DNA from: Bradyrhizobium barranii subsp. barranii
GTDB taxonomy: Bacteria; Pseudomonadota; Alphaproteobacteria; Rhizobiales; Xanthobacteraceae
Direction: 5' to 3'
Assembly (NCBI RefSeq): GCF_017565645.3
Contig: NZ_CP086136.1
Span: forward strand, 2,060,001 to 2,124,000
Length of the DNA: 64,000 nt
A program made the translations under genes and the position numbers. Position 1 is the first letter of the stretch. Each line of letters opens with the position of its first letter. A model generated the notes under the pieces. The model was not told the DNA's origin and did no database searches. It was given only the letters and a program-made list of their open reading frames with translations. Below, in pieces: positions 46,685-56,201 of this stretch.

Positions 46685-47061
46685 GCCGGCCTCCCGTTTC
46701 AGTGCCCAACCACGCAAGAACGACTGAGCGCCCGAACGAAATCTGTAAATTACTCGAATGACGCCAAGACTGAGACAATATCGGACCGCAGCTTCGCTGC
46801 AGGTGTGAGGTGGATTACAAATGGAGGTAGGGACCTCAAGAAAATGATGAGGAATTTCCCGTCAGGCTTTCGATGCTGACACGGTTCGCATCGAGGTTGC
46901 TATGATGCGCGAAATGCCGCAAGGGCACGAAGAATTTGCGTGTGCAACTTTCAGGATGCTCATGTGTGATCCACAGCAGATACGACTGGCGTCACTCCTC
47001 AAAGGTGAAGAAAACGCCGTGCCTAAAGGCCGCCAACCGAGACGGCTTGCCTCTTTAGCAA
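46685..47061. other. Gap without recognisable gene
   Basis: Open frames here overlap one another on both strands and have no signal or family pattern. The stretch leads into the recombinase relic at 47062 and appears to be degraded accessory DNA. Confidence 0.5.
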
Positions 47062-47199
47062 GCCCACATCATCCGCGAGCTGCGGGCGGCCGGAAAAGCC
47101 AGTCTACGTTCCATTGCAGAGGAGCGGAACGAAGCCGGCAACTCGGTTGCGCGCGCGGAAGGTTCAGTTTGCTCGGTTCAGCGGTTGCGAGTCTCTTGA
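47062..47199 (+). pseudogene. Serine recombinase, C-terminal relic
   Basis: AHIIRELRAAGKASLRSIAE, then ERNEAGNSVARAEGSV. This matches the segment near the end of large serine recombinases where 'IIREIQAAG...SLRAIA..LN..G..TARGG' is usual. It has no N-terminal catalytic domain and ends at TGA 47197. The gap onward to 47867 shows no gene I can support; a frame at 47421-47726 has no family pattern. Confidence 0.5.
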
Positions 47200-47867
47200 C
47201 CATCGCAAGATCGAATGGGGTTGGGATAGAAGCAGCGATGCGGGCCCGAATGGGATCGCCCAAAAATGCCACTGCAATCGTGATCATCACTACAGATACT
47301 AGGACTACGAGCACATCAGTCATGATGCGCCTCGAAACGTGCTTCGTCATGATTTGAACCCCTCACAACCAATGACGCGCGCGTGCGCAGCTAAAATCAA
47401 TTTCGCATGCAAATGGGTATGTGAATGGGAGTTCGCCGCACGTAGCGGATCGTCCCTTTATAGCGCAGCAGTCACCAACTATGCAGCAGCAGTCCAGACC
47501 CAATTTAGCGGATGCGTCAAAACTGATGTCCTCGCAGGACGCTATAGCTTCCACGTCGTGCATCGCACGGACACGACAGGATGGTCGAGGGTCCTATGGA
47601 GGGCGACGAAAAGCGCGGGGACCGTGCGACCGAACCTATCGAGAATATCTGGCGCGAGAAAATCCGTGGTTGCAGTTGCAGAGGACATGCATCTGTTTCG
47701 GACGCGCGCTCATATCATCGCGCTAGGCGGTCTACCTTGAACTGAGACATTGTGCCGCAACCGATTTGTAAACCGTGGTTGAGGTTCGTCTTGCGTGCCA
47801 ATGTTCTCATCACGCCGGGCTCAAGCGACTGAGCTGATTATTCCATCGAGATCGAGGAGTAAATTTC

Positions 47868-48662
47868 ATGGCGCAAATTCTTGCTCATAACCTCAAACCC
47901 GCCGCGACTTGGGGTTCCGGCGGCGCGTCCTACGATACCGTGAGCCAAAGTATAGCAGACGCCATTGATCACGTCGTGAATCGAATCTGGCCGCAACCGG
48001 GAGAGCGCATCCTTGACGTTGCGACAGGCACGGGCTGGACTGCGCGGCGGTTATCTAATCGAGGCGCAAAGGTGACTGGTATCGATATTGGTGACGGCGT
48101 TATCGAGGCGGCGAAACTGATTGCACCGGAGATCGACTTCAATGTCGGCGATGCCGAAGCGCTGGAATTTCCGGATCAAAGCTTTGACTGTGTGACTTCG
48201 ACGTTCGGTGTCATGTTTGTCTCGCGGCCCGAGGCTGCAGCTGCCGAGTTGGCACGTGTCACGCGCAAGGGCGGGCGACTGGGGTTGGTCACTTGGCTGC
48301 CTGGCAGCGCGGTTGAAGAAATATTCCAGACAATGCGGCCATACATGCCGCCACCGCCTGACAATCCTCCTCCTTCGCCATTCGCGTGGGGCCGGGAAGG
48401 CCGCGTTCGGGAATTGCTTGGCGATACATTCGATCTGGCCTTTGAACCTGGCACCACGGTACTCCGCATGCCGAGCGGCCAAACGGTATGGGACATATTT
48501 GTGACTGGCTATGGTCCGACAAAAACGCTGGCCGCATCGCTCGACCCTGAAAGGCGCACGGCACTTCAACGAGACTTCATCGCGATGCATGAGAAGCACC
48601 GCTCGCCGGTCGGGTTAGCCATGCCGCGCGACTATCTCTGTACGATTGGAACTCGAAAATAA
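47868..48662 (+). CDS. SAM-dependent class I methyltransferase
   Basis: 264 residues, ATG 47868 with GAGGAG upstream. Motif I ILDVATGTGWTARRLSNRGA, acidic GIDIGDGVIEAAK and post-motif region NVGDAEALEFPDQSFDCVTS. UbiE/Methyltransf_11 type. The substrate is unknown. It is divergent from the AraC gene upstream, but more than 1 kb away, and its codon use is less GC-biased than that of the core genes. Confidence 0.85.
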   Translation: MAQILAHNLKPAATWGSGGASYDTVSQSIADAIDHVVNRIWPQPGERILDVATGTGWTARRLSNRGAKVTGIDIGDGVIEAAKLIAPEIDFNVGDAEALEFPDQSFDCVTSTFGVMFVSRPEAAAAELARVTRKGGRLGLVTWLPGSAVEEIFQTMRPYMPPPPDNPPPSPFAWGREGRVRELLGDTFDLAFEPGTTVLRMPSGQTVWDIFVTGYGPTKTLAASLDPERRTALQRDFIAMHEKHRSPVGLAMPRDYLCTIGTRK

Positions 48663-48954
48663 CGCACCCGGCACTGCGTGCCCATCAGCCATCCTGCGCA
48701 ACGTATCCGCAGTCGACCAAGCGTCCCATCATCGACCTCGACGCGAGCGCGTCAACGCGGGGGCCTCCGTTGTGTCCGGCACGTTGTCCACCGCAATCGG
48801 TGGCGGCTTGCCTCTCCCGCTCGGGGCGACGCATCCCCGCGTGCAGCCGGAGCTATCACCGAGGAGTAACACTAAACTTGAGGCGCACAGCGGGTGGGGT
48901 TAGGCTTCCGGCGAAGTGAAGAAGCAATGGCCTGATAACCCGGCGGTGGTTTAC

Positions 48955-49734
48955 ATGCGCCATACGATTAAGACCGCACCAAACGTCGTCATCCTCGAGG
49001 CGTCACACGCGCGGCGGGGATTTGCAATTTTCTGGTTCGCCCGAACCCTCGTCGCGGCGGCACTCATCGGGTTCTGTCTCAACGCCGACGTCGTCGCCTA
49101 TGTGGCGCGATACGCCACTCAGCAGGAGTTATCTAAGCTCATCACGATCGTCCCGCCGGTCATGGCGCAACAGACGCCATTGTCGAAGGACGACGAGGCG
49201 GCGCAGCTCAAGCAGGCGATCGACAGCGCGACAGCGGAACTGCGGCAGTCTCTGCAGCAAGAGCACGCCAGGGCTGAGGCGCTCGAAAAAGAACTTGTGA
49301 AGGCATGGCGGTACGTCGGGAAGCTGCTGTCGATGCCCAACGGCGAGGCGCACCAGTTCAGCCAAGCGGTCGACAGCGCGACGGCGGTACTGTGGCAGTC
49401 TCTGCAGCAGGAGCACGACAGGGCCGAAGCGCTTGCAACCGAACTGGCGGACGCGCGGCGCTCCATGGAACAGAAACCTGCCGTTGTGGAAGAGACGCCC
49501 GGTGTCTCCTTGCCTGCCTGGGCAAACAGCTACGCCGCCTTCGTGAACCCCGCCCAGACCGCAGGTCAACCGGGCGTGGCCACGGAGAACAGCAAATCGG
49601 CAATTAAACCAGGCGAACCAGCTCGCGTTGAACACAAACCGCGCGGGGGCTACGGCTGCCAGCACTTTCAGACCTACGATCCGGCATCCGGAACTTACAT
49701 CGGCTATGACGGACGGCGGCGTTCCTGCCCATAA
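48955..49734 (+). CDS. Membrane-anchored coiled-coil protein with BA14K-like tail
   Basis: 259 residues from ATG 48955; GTG 48916 is an alternative. One transmembrane helix near residues 20-45 (FWFARTLVAAALIGFCL). Two homologous units follow, QAIDSATAELRQSLQQEHAR and QAVDSATAVLWQSLQQEHDR, both predicted coiled coil. The C-terminal CQHFQTYDPASGTYIGYDG with RRRSCP closely resembles the BA14K-type end. A cell-surface or periplasmic location is likely. Function unknown. The 292 bases before it show no gene. Confidence 0.6.
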   Translation: MRHTIKTAPNVVILEASHARRGFAIFWFARTLVAAALIGFCLNADVVAYVARYATQQELSKLITIVPPVMAQQTPLSKDDEAAQLKQAIDSATAELRQSLQQEHARAEALEKELVKAWRYVGKLLSMPNGEAHQFSQAVDSATAVLWQSLQQEHDRAEALATELADARRSMEQKPAVVEETPGVSLPAWANSYAAFVNPAQTAGQPGVATENSKSAIKPGEPARVEHKPRGGYGCQHFQTYDPASGTYIGYDGRRRSCP

Positions 49735-49819
49735 GTGCGGGGCGGTGTTTCGGCAACAAGTCTAGCTGACCTGCCGCTATGGCAGCGAGATGCAGCCGCC
49801 CTCACTCGGCTGCTGCGGC

Positions 49820-50019
49820 TTCCTGACGACGTCACCGAACGTGTCGTCTTGTCGATCCATCCGAAGGCCATGCCGGTGATCCTGACCACCGATGAAGAAC
49901 GCGATGTCTGGATGCGCGCGTCGTGGCACGAGGTCAAGGCGTTGCAGCGGCCATTGCCGGATGGTGCGCTCAAGATCGTGCTGCGCGGCGCCGATAAGGA
50001 AGATCGGGCGGCGGCATAA
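49820..50019 (+). pseudogene. SRAP (YedK/HMCES, DUF159) 3' relic
   Basis: The frame [20 protein letters not shown], then [20 protein letters not shown], is the typical ending of SRAP domain proteins. Upstream the match FLTTSPN lies in another frame, so there is a frameshift, and the N-terminal catalytic Cys is missing. SRAP proteins protect abasic sites in single-stranded DNA. It follows the preceding gene after some 85 bases. Confidence 0.6.
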
Positions 50020-50703
50020 AGGACCCAGCCGTATGGTTCAGTGTCAGCTTGGCTTAGTGCGAAATCCCGAATGGGAATCCACATTCTTCGGAATGTGCGA
50101 TTCAGCGAGAATGCACGCGATCGGCGGGACACGCGAACCGTGGGATTGCGTTCTGGTTTTGCGTTGCGCACAAGCGAGCCAAGGCGTTTTTTGACCGAGG
50201 GGGAGGGGGGAGGGAAAAAGTTCGGAAAAGAATGCTTATGCGAATGAGATCCTCGGACCAGTTGGTGATCTCGAAAAACGCTGCCCTTCTGAACATCCCA
50301 CTTTCCAAGTTGGCCGCGTGCTCTCTCCAATCACGAGTTTCCTCGGACCCGAAATCGCGGCTTTTACTCGCTGCCTGTCGGCGTCCTCCGAGATCAAAGT
50401 ACCGCGGACGCTTTCGTACATCATCGCGAGATCGCCGTTTCAGCCCGATCAAGTTCAGGAGGAAGGTGGCATTAGCTTAACCAGCCGTCGATCGAACCGG
50501 CAGCTCAAGGCCGCGCTTCGGTCTGTTCGCTGGGACGTCTCTAGAGATTTGGTGTTGCCCAAGTGGAGGAGCGTGCCCGCGCCAATCACGCTTGCTCCGA
50601 AAAAGTCACGTTGTGGTGACGACGGAAGGTGATGCTACCTGAAGTGAGCTGACTATGTTATGCGTTGTAGCACTCCAGGGGGGAATCCCAACAGGAGCTA
50701 ACT
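50020..50703. other. Gap without recognisable gene
   Basis: Contains a purine tract GAGGGGGAGGGGGGAGGG near 50198-50215 and several short overlapping frames without family pattern. I see no RNA gene or clear repeat. Probably degraded sequence of the island. Confidence 0.4.
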
Positions 50704-50946
50704 ATGACAAGAAAACTGCTCGTGGCTCTCGCTGTTCTCACTCTCTCCGTTACTGCCGCGTCGGCAACGCACCATCATCGCCACGCGATGAACACTCATG
50801 CCGCTGTTCCGGAATCGCCATCGCCCATGGGCTGGGCGGGTGGTATGAACGCAAACGATCACGCCATGTATCTCAAAAATCTTCACGACTCAGGTTACAA
50901 CCCGAAGAATGATCGCGATGCGACCGGGAACGTGGCCACGCAGTAG
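50704..50946 (+). CDS. Small secreted His-rich protein
   Basis: 80 residues, ATG 50704 with AGGAGC upstream. A signal peptide (MTRKLLVALAVLTLSVTAAS) is followed by a His cluster ATHHHRHAMNTH and a short mature part. Small His-rich periplasmic proteins can bind metals, but this is only a suggestion. No family assigned. It is downstream of a stretch of non-coding DNA and stands alone. Confidence 0.6.
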   Translation: MTRKLLVALAVLTLSVTAASATHHHRHAMNTHAAVPESPSPMGWAGGMNANDHAMYLKNLHDSGYNPKNDRDATGNVATQ

Positions 50947-51089
50947 AAATCGCAGAGCGGGTTAGCGATTGTCTGCCGAGACTCGAAGACCGAAGGTGGA
51001 CGCGTAATCCGCCGCTCGGTATCCACCAGGCATGAATCGTGGGTGGGAAGGCGTTAGGCTAACCCACCCGCAATTATTGCTGCGCAATC

Positions 51090-51437
51090 ACTTCACCGGC
51101 CCCTTCTCGAGCCTTCTGGCCAGAGTGCGCCTGTACACGCCGAACCGGCTAGCGCGAACGGATCGACGTCCGCGCCTAGTTCTGCCACCAGAAATGACAC
51201 GCGATGCACCATGAGGCCGGATGCTCCATGAGGCCGGCTGATGAGGTGAACGTCGCGGCTCAGTCGGTCCAGCTTGGCGATCGGGGCTGCGCTTGTCTTG
51301 CCACCTCGACCGACCGTACGAGCATGCGTCATGGCTGCCGCGAGTTCAGGCCAACGCTTCAAAGCATCGGCTCCCTTGCCAGTCTCCACTTCGCGGTACT
51401 CCGCCGCGATGCTGTAGCTGTGCTGTGCGCAGAGCAC
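51090..51437 (-). pseudogene. Serine recombinase (resolvase-type) relic
   Basis: The frame EYREVETGKGADALKRWPEL, KLDRLSRDVHLIS and VHRVSFLVAELGADVDPF matches the catalytic domain of small serine recombinases; the N-terminal serine is not seen. A tandem duplication of 17 bases disturbs it after LIS. After a frameshift and a large deletion the ending FGVYRRTLARRLEKG is a recombinase helix-turn-helix. The gene is dead. Confidence 0.7.
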
Positions 51438-51602
51438 CTTGATTGCAGATTGTTGCGCTGGCCGAGACCGCTGCGCTGGGCAATCACTATGTCAGCGTTC
51501 GGCATTGAAGCGGCAGTCGAGCTCCGTAGTCGTCATCGACGGCTTATGACCCAAGGCGGTCATTGGGCGACCATCACTCGCACTCACCGAGGGGCACGTG
51601 GA

Positions 51603-52580
51603 TCAGCTAGGATCCCTTCGGGCGCAACGAACGCCACGCGGCGAATCGCCGAAGCGAGCTCGGAACAAGCGATTGAAATGCGAAACATCCGAGAAGCCGA
51701 CCTCTAAGGCGATATCGGAAATTAGCCGCGCGCTGGCGCTGGAATCGGTCAGCAGTTTGAGTGCTCGTTGGAGGCGTAACTCATTCACGTGCCCGGTGAA
51801 CGATGATCCTGACGATGTCATCAGGCGCTGCAGATAGCGAGGTGAGATGCCTTGGCAACGAGCTACCATCTCGACGCTGAGTCCTGGTTCTTGAAAGTGT
51901 GTCTCGATGTAATCAAGGGCGGCGCCGTGGCGCGCGGTCACGACAGCGCTCGCACTGCTCTCGCCCAAGGGAGCGCACTCGACGATTGCCAGCGCCAGGA
52001 GATCGTGGATGTGAGTCACGACTGCATCTCGCAGCTTCGGGGTGGCCAGAACACTCTCATTAAATGCCGACTTGAGATAAGCCATGAGAAGTCGGAGCGC
52101 TTCATTTCGGTGAGAAATCGGCCGCATGGCGCGGCTTTCGACGTTCGTCATGCGCTGTGCAAGCGCGTCGCGCGGTACGGCAAGACCGAATAGCAATCCG
52201 TCGACATAGGTGACGGTGACCGGCTCGGAATGCAGAATTGCGATGGCGTCGCTGGCGTGAAGCTCGATTTCTTGACAGCGCTGCGATAGTTGACTTTTGC
52301 CGGGAGAACAGAGGATGACTCCGATCGAGTCATCACCATCAGCGATGCTCGCCTGCAAGCGCTTGAAACGCATAGGGGAGCCTTTCAGCGCGAGCCTGCG
52401 CAAACCTCGGATCGCTTGCAGCGTTGCGTAGGCCTGAAACGGTGCGTTCGATAGAGGCTCAATATCAGCGTGGACTATGCCTCGCCCAAAGTCCTCGCGC
52501 CATAGCGGGATTCGCATCCGCTCCGGAAACTCCCGCGTCGAGAATCGATGTGATACGAATTCGGCTGCGTCCATTGACAT
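51603..52580 (-). CDS. AraC-family transcriptional regulator 2
   Basis: 325 residues, ATG 52580 after GGAGG with five-base spacing. The N-terminal ligand domain is followed by the double helix-turn-helix: MVARCQGISPRYLQRLMTSS and DIALEVGFSDVSHFNRLFRA, then FGDSPRGVRCA. Similarity with the AraC gene at 45671-46684 is clear in the C-terminal part. The signal it senses is unknown. It sits next to a resolvase relic. Confidence 0.88.
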   Translation of the reverse strand: MSMDAAEFVSHRFSTREFPERMRIPLWREDFGRGIVHADIEPLSNAPFQAYATLQAIRGLRRLALKGSPMRFKRLQASIADGDDSIGVILCSPGKSQLSQRCQEIELHASDAIAILHSEPVTVTYVDGLLFGLAVPRDALAQRMTNVESRAMRPISHRNEALRLLMAYLKSAFNESVLATPKLRDAVVTHIHDLLALAIVECAPLGESSASAVVTARHGAALDYIETHFQEPGLSVEMVARCQGISPRYLQRLMTSSGSSFTGHVNELRLQRALKLLTDSSASARLISDIALEVGFSDVSHFNRLFRARFGDSPRGVRCARRDPS

Positions 52581-52833
52581 GGGGACCTCCAGCCTTGTTG
52601 GACATCGGGACCAAATGCGACAAACTCACCGGTATCTGCATTTTGCAGTTCGCGCACCGAACTTGTTTGATCTGTGCGCAAGAGTCCAAGAAGCTACGCC
52701 ATTGGCCTGCTAGTCTCGCTCAGCTAAGTTCAATGCTGATGTGAACTTGTTCACTTAGCGGCCAGAAATTAGGTCTATAGTGATTGCGAAGGCCGTGGCG
52801 TCAAAAAATCTCCTTTAAGAGGAGGCGGTCGTG

Positions 52834-52899
52834 ATGGCTCTATTTCTGATTGCCGTTATCGGATCTAGTTTAGATATCCTTGGCGGGGTGAACCCGTAA
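52834..52899 (+). CDS. Possible 21-residue membrane peptide
   Basis: An exceptionally good GAGGAGG lies eight bases before ATG 52834. The ORF encodes MALFLIAVIGSSLDILGGVNP, hydrophobic throughout the first half. There is no comparison to support it, and a chance occurrence is possible. The rest of the gap 52581-53126 has no gene I can support. Confidence 0.25.
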   Translation: MALFLIAVIGSSLDILGGVNP

Positions 52900-53126
52900 G
52901 CTCCGCTTCTATGATTCTCGCGATTGATCGAACTCAACGATCCGCGGACAGACTGTCCTGCAGCACTAGACGTTCTCTGATACCGATTTTGTGTCGCGCC
53001 TCGTCGGCCACATCGTCGTCATCCGAGTTCGTCGGACACAAACTACTCCGGCGCCGTTGATATTTACCGCCGGTTGAAATGGTCGAAATCTATCGTCAAT
53101 GGTGATGATCAAGCGAGGGTTCGATC

Positions 53127-53315
53127 ATGTCCACCCTAGTCGAGATGTTTTACCGTGAGTATTGCCGTGCCCGCCTCGCCGAAATGCGGAAGCATCTTCT
53201 GATACCGGTTGCCAGCGACGACATATTGCAAACGTTTTGGGAGGACGGCGAAGCTTCCGGCCCAGGCAATCAAAGCGCCGGTTGGCGAACGAAAGAGCCT
53301 CCAACCATCAGGTAG
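53127..53315 (+). CDS. Short hypothetical protein
   Basis: 62 residues from ATG 53127 (MSTLVEMFYREYCRARLAEM). The first 25 residues are helical and amphipathic, but the last part becomes polar and Gly/Ser rich, as if non-coding. Possibly a fragment whose true stop is lost. The family is unknown. It precedes the OpgC-like gene. Confidence 0.35.
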   Translation: MSTLVEMFYREYCRARLAEMRKHLLIPVASDDILQTFWEDGEASGPGNQSAGWRTKEPPTIR

Positions 53316-53428
53316 CTCAGGCTCGTAACCGCATCGTTTGGTCGGATACCCCGCTCGGCAACACCCCCAGCCCGGAGCAGCGGAGCCTCTCATCGACCGA
53401 TGTGCGAGCACGCCGGCAGGTCAAACAG

Positions 53429-54652
53429 ATGCACGATCGAACTCACACCTCGAAGCGATTGATCGGCGAAACTCCGCCGGAGTTCAGGGGGGCTGGCCGC
53501 GACCTGCGCATCGATGTCTGTCGAGGGATCGCGCTATGGTGGATCTTTCTTGATCATGTTCCCAACAACATCGGAAGCTGGCTGACACCGCGCAACTACG
53601 GCTTCTGCGATGCCGCCGAAATATTCATGTTCATTTCGGGCGTGACCTGCGCGCTGGCCTACGGCAGGGCACGTCAGCGCGAGGGCTGGAGCGGCATGAT
53701 TGGTCGTTCGCTGCGGCGGGGATGGGACATCTATGCCGCGTTTCTGCTGCTCACGCTCGCTTGCACCGTCCTCGTCTACCTCGCGGGCAGCGATCGGCTT
53801 GCCGACGAGAGCAATACGCGGATTCTGCTCGATCATCCGGGCGCGACGCTTGCGCATGCCGCAATCCTGCAATATCGCCCTGTCAACACCGACGTCTTGC
53901 CGACTTTCGTCATCTTTCACGTGTTGTTCGCGCCGCTGTTGTGGCTGCTGCTGCGTGCACCAAACGTTACGCTTGGTGTTTCGCTGTTGCTTTATGCGCT
54001 CGTGCACATCTTCGGCTGGAGCGTTCCAGCCTGGCCCAGCGGCGCCTGGTTCTTCAACCCGTTGGCTTGGCAGCTTTTGATCGTGCTGGGCGCCTGGTGC
54101 GTCATCGGAGGGGAGAGGGTCTGGCCCTGGGTGACGTCGCGCACGACGCTTACTCTTGCTGTTGTCTATCTGGTTTTTGGCCTGGTCCTGACGCTGAGTT
54201 GCAGCGGCAAACCGCTGGTCCCGCAAAATTTGACGAACCTGCTCTTCCCGCTAGATAAATCGAATCTCAGTCCGTTCCGGCTGCTGCATTTCTTGGCTAT
54301 TGCAACTGTGGTGCTATGGTTCATTCCTCGGGATTGGCGAGGGCTAGCGACACCAGTCATGCGCTGCGCTAGGTGCTGTGGCGAGAATTCGCTGCCAATC
54401 TACTGTCTCGGCGTCCTCCTGGCGCTGGCCAGCCACCTGACGCTGCTTGACATTTCGGACCGGCCTGCGATGCAGATCGTGCTCAGTCTTGCTGGAATCC
54501 TGGCGATGATCGTCGTCGCGATGCTGCTGAACCGGATCAGCGTCGGACGTGGTCATTACCCCGGGTGGACGCAATCGACCGAGAAGATCGGGTCCGTATT
54601 CTCTAGCTGGCAGGTTGCGGATGGAGCGCGCAGGGAAGCTCTTGGCCCTTAG
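53429..54652 (+). CDS. OpgC-domain membrane protein
   Basis: 407 residues from ATG 53429 (MHDRTHTSKRLIG); the frame is open to 53162. About ten transmembrane helices. The N-terminal motif RDLRIDVCRGIALWWIFLDH is typical of the OpgC family (PF10129), membrane proteins that succinylate osmoregulated periplasmic glucans. The last 30 residues are polar and unlike the family, which may indicate a late frameshift. An SGNH-hydrolase relic follows. Confidence 0.82.
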   Translation: MHDRTHTSKRLIGETPPEFRGAGRDLRIDVCRGIALWWIFLDHVPNNIGSWLTPRNYGFCDAAEIFMFISGVTCALAYGRARQREGWSGMIGRSLRRGWDIYAAFLLLTLACTVLVYLAGSDRLADESNTRILLDHPGATLAHAAILQYRPVNTDVLPTFVIFHVLFAPLLWLLLRAPNVTLGVSLLLYALVHIFGWSVPAWPSGAWFFNPLAWQLLIVLGAWCVIGGERVWPWVTSRTTLTLAVVYLVFGLVLTLSCSGKPLVPQNLTNLLFPLDKSNLSPFRLLHFLAIATVVLWFIPRDWRGLATPVMRCARCCGENSLPIYCLGVLLALASHLTLLDISDRPAMQIVLSLAGILAMIVVAMLLNRISVGRGHYPGWTQSTEKIGSVFSSWQVADGARREALGP

Positions 54653-54778
54653 CTGACGTAACCGCCCGGCTACCATGACCGCCTGAAGGCGATCCGCGCA
54701 CTCTACGCAGCGTGGACGCACGAGGAGGCGACCGTCTGGCGGATGTAGAGATCTACTGGATCACCCGATAGGCGCGCG

Positions 54779-54927
54779 CGGTCCTCTTCCTGAACGGCCC
54801 CGGCTTGCCGTGGTTCAGCGCCCGCAGCATTCCGACGCGTGCCTATTTCCTCCCTGATGGCATTCATCTGACGGCCGCGGGATATGCGCTGGTCGAGGCG
54901 GTTCGTAAGCGGCTTGAGATCGCCTAG
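54779..54927 (+). pseudogene. SGNH/GDSL hydrolase, C-terminal relic
   Basis: ARAVLFLNGPGLPWFSARS, then YFLPDGIHLTAAGYALVEAV carries the DxxH (DGIH) catalytic pair of SGNH esterases, ending in RKRLEIA. The N-terminal half with the GDS motif is missing. Many glucan-modifying loci pair an OpgC with such an esterase, so it may be a broken partner of the gene before it. Confidence 0.6.
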
Positions 54928-54993
54928 CTGGCGCTTCCCATAGGTACTGTCCGTATTTAGGCGTCAGCATTCCAAGCTGAAACGTGGAGTGTC

Positions 54994-55194
54994 CTACTTC
55001 GCGCCCACAATGCACTCAGTCGACACGATGATCGCCGCAGACCGCTGAGTCAGATACGGCTTCGGGATGTTCAATTGTTTAGCCGCAACATCGCATTGTT
55101 CTTGCGTGTCGAACTTGAAGGTTGTGACCGTAGAGTGAACTCCGTTGGTCGTGGGGACTCCCACCAAAGCCGTGATGAAAACCAAGGTCCACAT
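54994..55194 (-). CDS. Small secreted protein with one Cys pair
   Basis: 66 residues, ATG 55194 after TAGGAGGAG. The signal peptide is MWTLVFITALVGVPTTNG. The mature part has TVTTFKFDTQEQCDVAAKQL and IIVSTECIVGAK. Two Cys suggest one disulfide. The family is unknown, but the short pattern F-T-EQC occurs in many Bradyrhizobium small secreted proteins, from memory. Confidence 0.6.
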   Translation of the reverse strand: MWTLVFITALVGVPTTNGVHSTVTTFKFDTQEQCDVAAKQLNIPKPYLTQRSAAIIVSTECIVGAK

Positions 55195-55347
55195 GCGGGG
55201 CTCCTCCTATAAAATAAATTGGCGGCCTATTTCACGTCATTCAATCAATTAGGACATCGGGTGGTTAAATACGGACAGCACGCGAAAACCTGGTGACTGC
55301 CCAATCCGACATTCGTATCAAAACTCCCTGGACTTAGCCGGGTGGGT

Positions 55348-55690
55348 TCAATTCTTCACGTTGATCCATTCCTTCGTGCGGCCCGCGATGTAGCGGCGAT
55401 CGCGACGTTTCGAGACCAATCCCTCAAGGCCCATGCCACAGGCTGCCTTGAATAGGTCCGGCCCAATTCGCCCGCCCTCAAACGGTGCGACAAAGATGCC
55501 ATCCGGACGGCCACGTAACAAGCGGGTTAGGTTGGTCTTGCGCATCGTCAACGGCAGCTGGCGCAGATCCTCGCCGCCGAGCGCCAGAATGTCGAATGCA
55601 TAGAGCTGAACCTCGTCATCGTGCCGGCGGGAGTGCAGGGCGTTGAAGTCTGAGACGCCGTCCACGCCAAGCACCACGGCCCAGACCGGC
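55348..55690 (-). pseudogene. ATP-dependent DNA ligase (LigD-type), internal relic
   Basis: VVLGVDGVSDFNALHSRRHD, QLYAFDILALGGEDLRQLPL and GLEGLVSKRRDRRYIAGRTK are the central part of the LigD ligase domain. The N-terminal active-site Lys region is missing and replaced upstream by unrelated sequence; the C-terminus ends at WINVKN. This form repairs double-strand breaks with Ku, which is not in the window. Confidence 0.8.
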
Positions 55691-55802
55691 TTCCGGCCGT
55701 GGAGTTCCCGGTATCTGGCACAATCGACCGGAGCCCTGCCTGTAAGCTCACCCTTGGGCGGGCCGCAGCGGAACTGCCAGAAGGGCGCCCTGATCAGCAG
55801 AT

Positions 55803-56181
55803 CTAACCCTTTTTGAACGGCAGAACTTTGCCCGACTTTACTGGCGATGAAGGAGGTTCTGGCTCAGGCGCTTCGGGGTCGAGGCCGTAGAGGTCTTCCA
55901 CGGTGACTTCAATTTTCCTCCATCGCTTGCCGCTTTCGTTGTAGGCGAGAGCCGAGCCTGTCCCCAAACTTTCGGATCGGCTGCTCTGATGCTCCAATCA
56001 GACGGTTGTCAGGGAAGCAGATGACCTCGCCGTGAGTGGCCTTCAACACGCCCTTCGGTTCGAGAATAGGCCCTGCAAACTGAATGTGTCGGATATCGTA
56101 ATAAGGACCGGTTCGGTGGCTCGTTTCATCGATACCGAACATGTAGTCGAAACGCCAACGTTCGATGTGAACGACGTGCTT
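55803..56181 (-). pseudogene. Frameshifted hypothetical gene
   Basis: One frame reads WRFDYMFGIDETSHRTGPYY and GVLKATHGEVICFPDNRLIG. A second frame continues AYNESGKRWRKIEVTVEDLY, PEAPEPEPPSSPVKSG and ends VLPFKKG. Both sides look like real protein, with the shift near 55980. The 5' end abuts the transglutaminase relic at about 56200 on the other strand, which is probably a recombination joint. Family unknown. Confidence 0.55.
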
Positions 56182-56201
56182 GACCTTCTCAACGCGCGGG
56201 C

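Noticed and set aside
47421..47726. Plus-strand frame of 101 codons
   Set aside because: No family pattern, poor start context and surrounded by degraded sequence.
53162..53428. Upstream extension of the OpgC-like gene
   Set aside because: Arg/Ser-rich, unlike the family; ATG 53429 is close to the conserved N-terminal motif.
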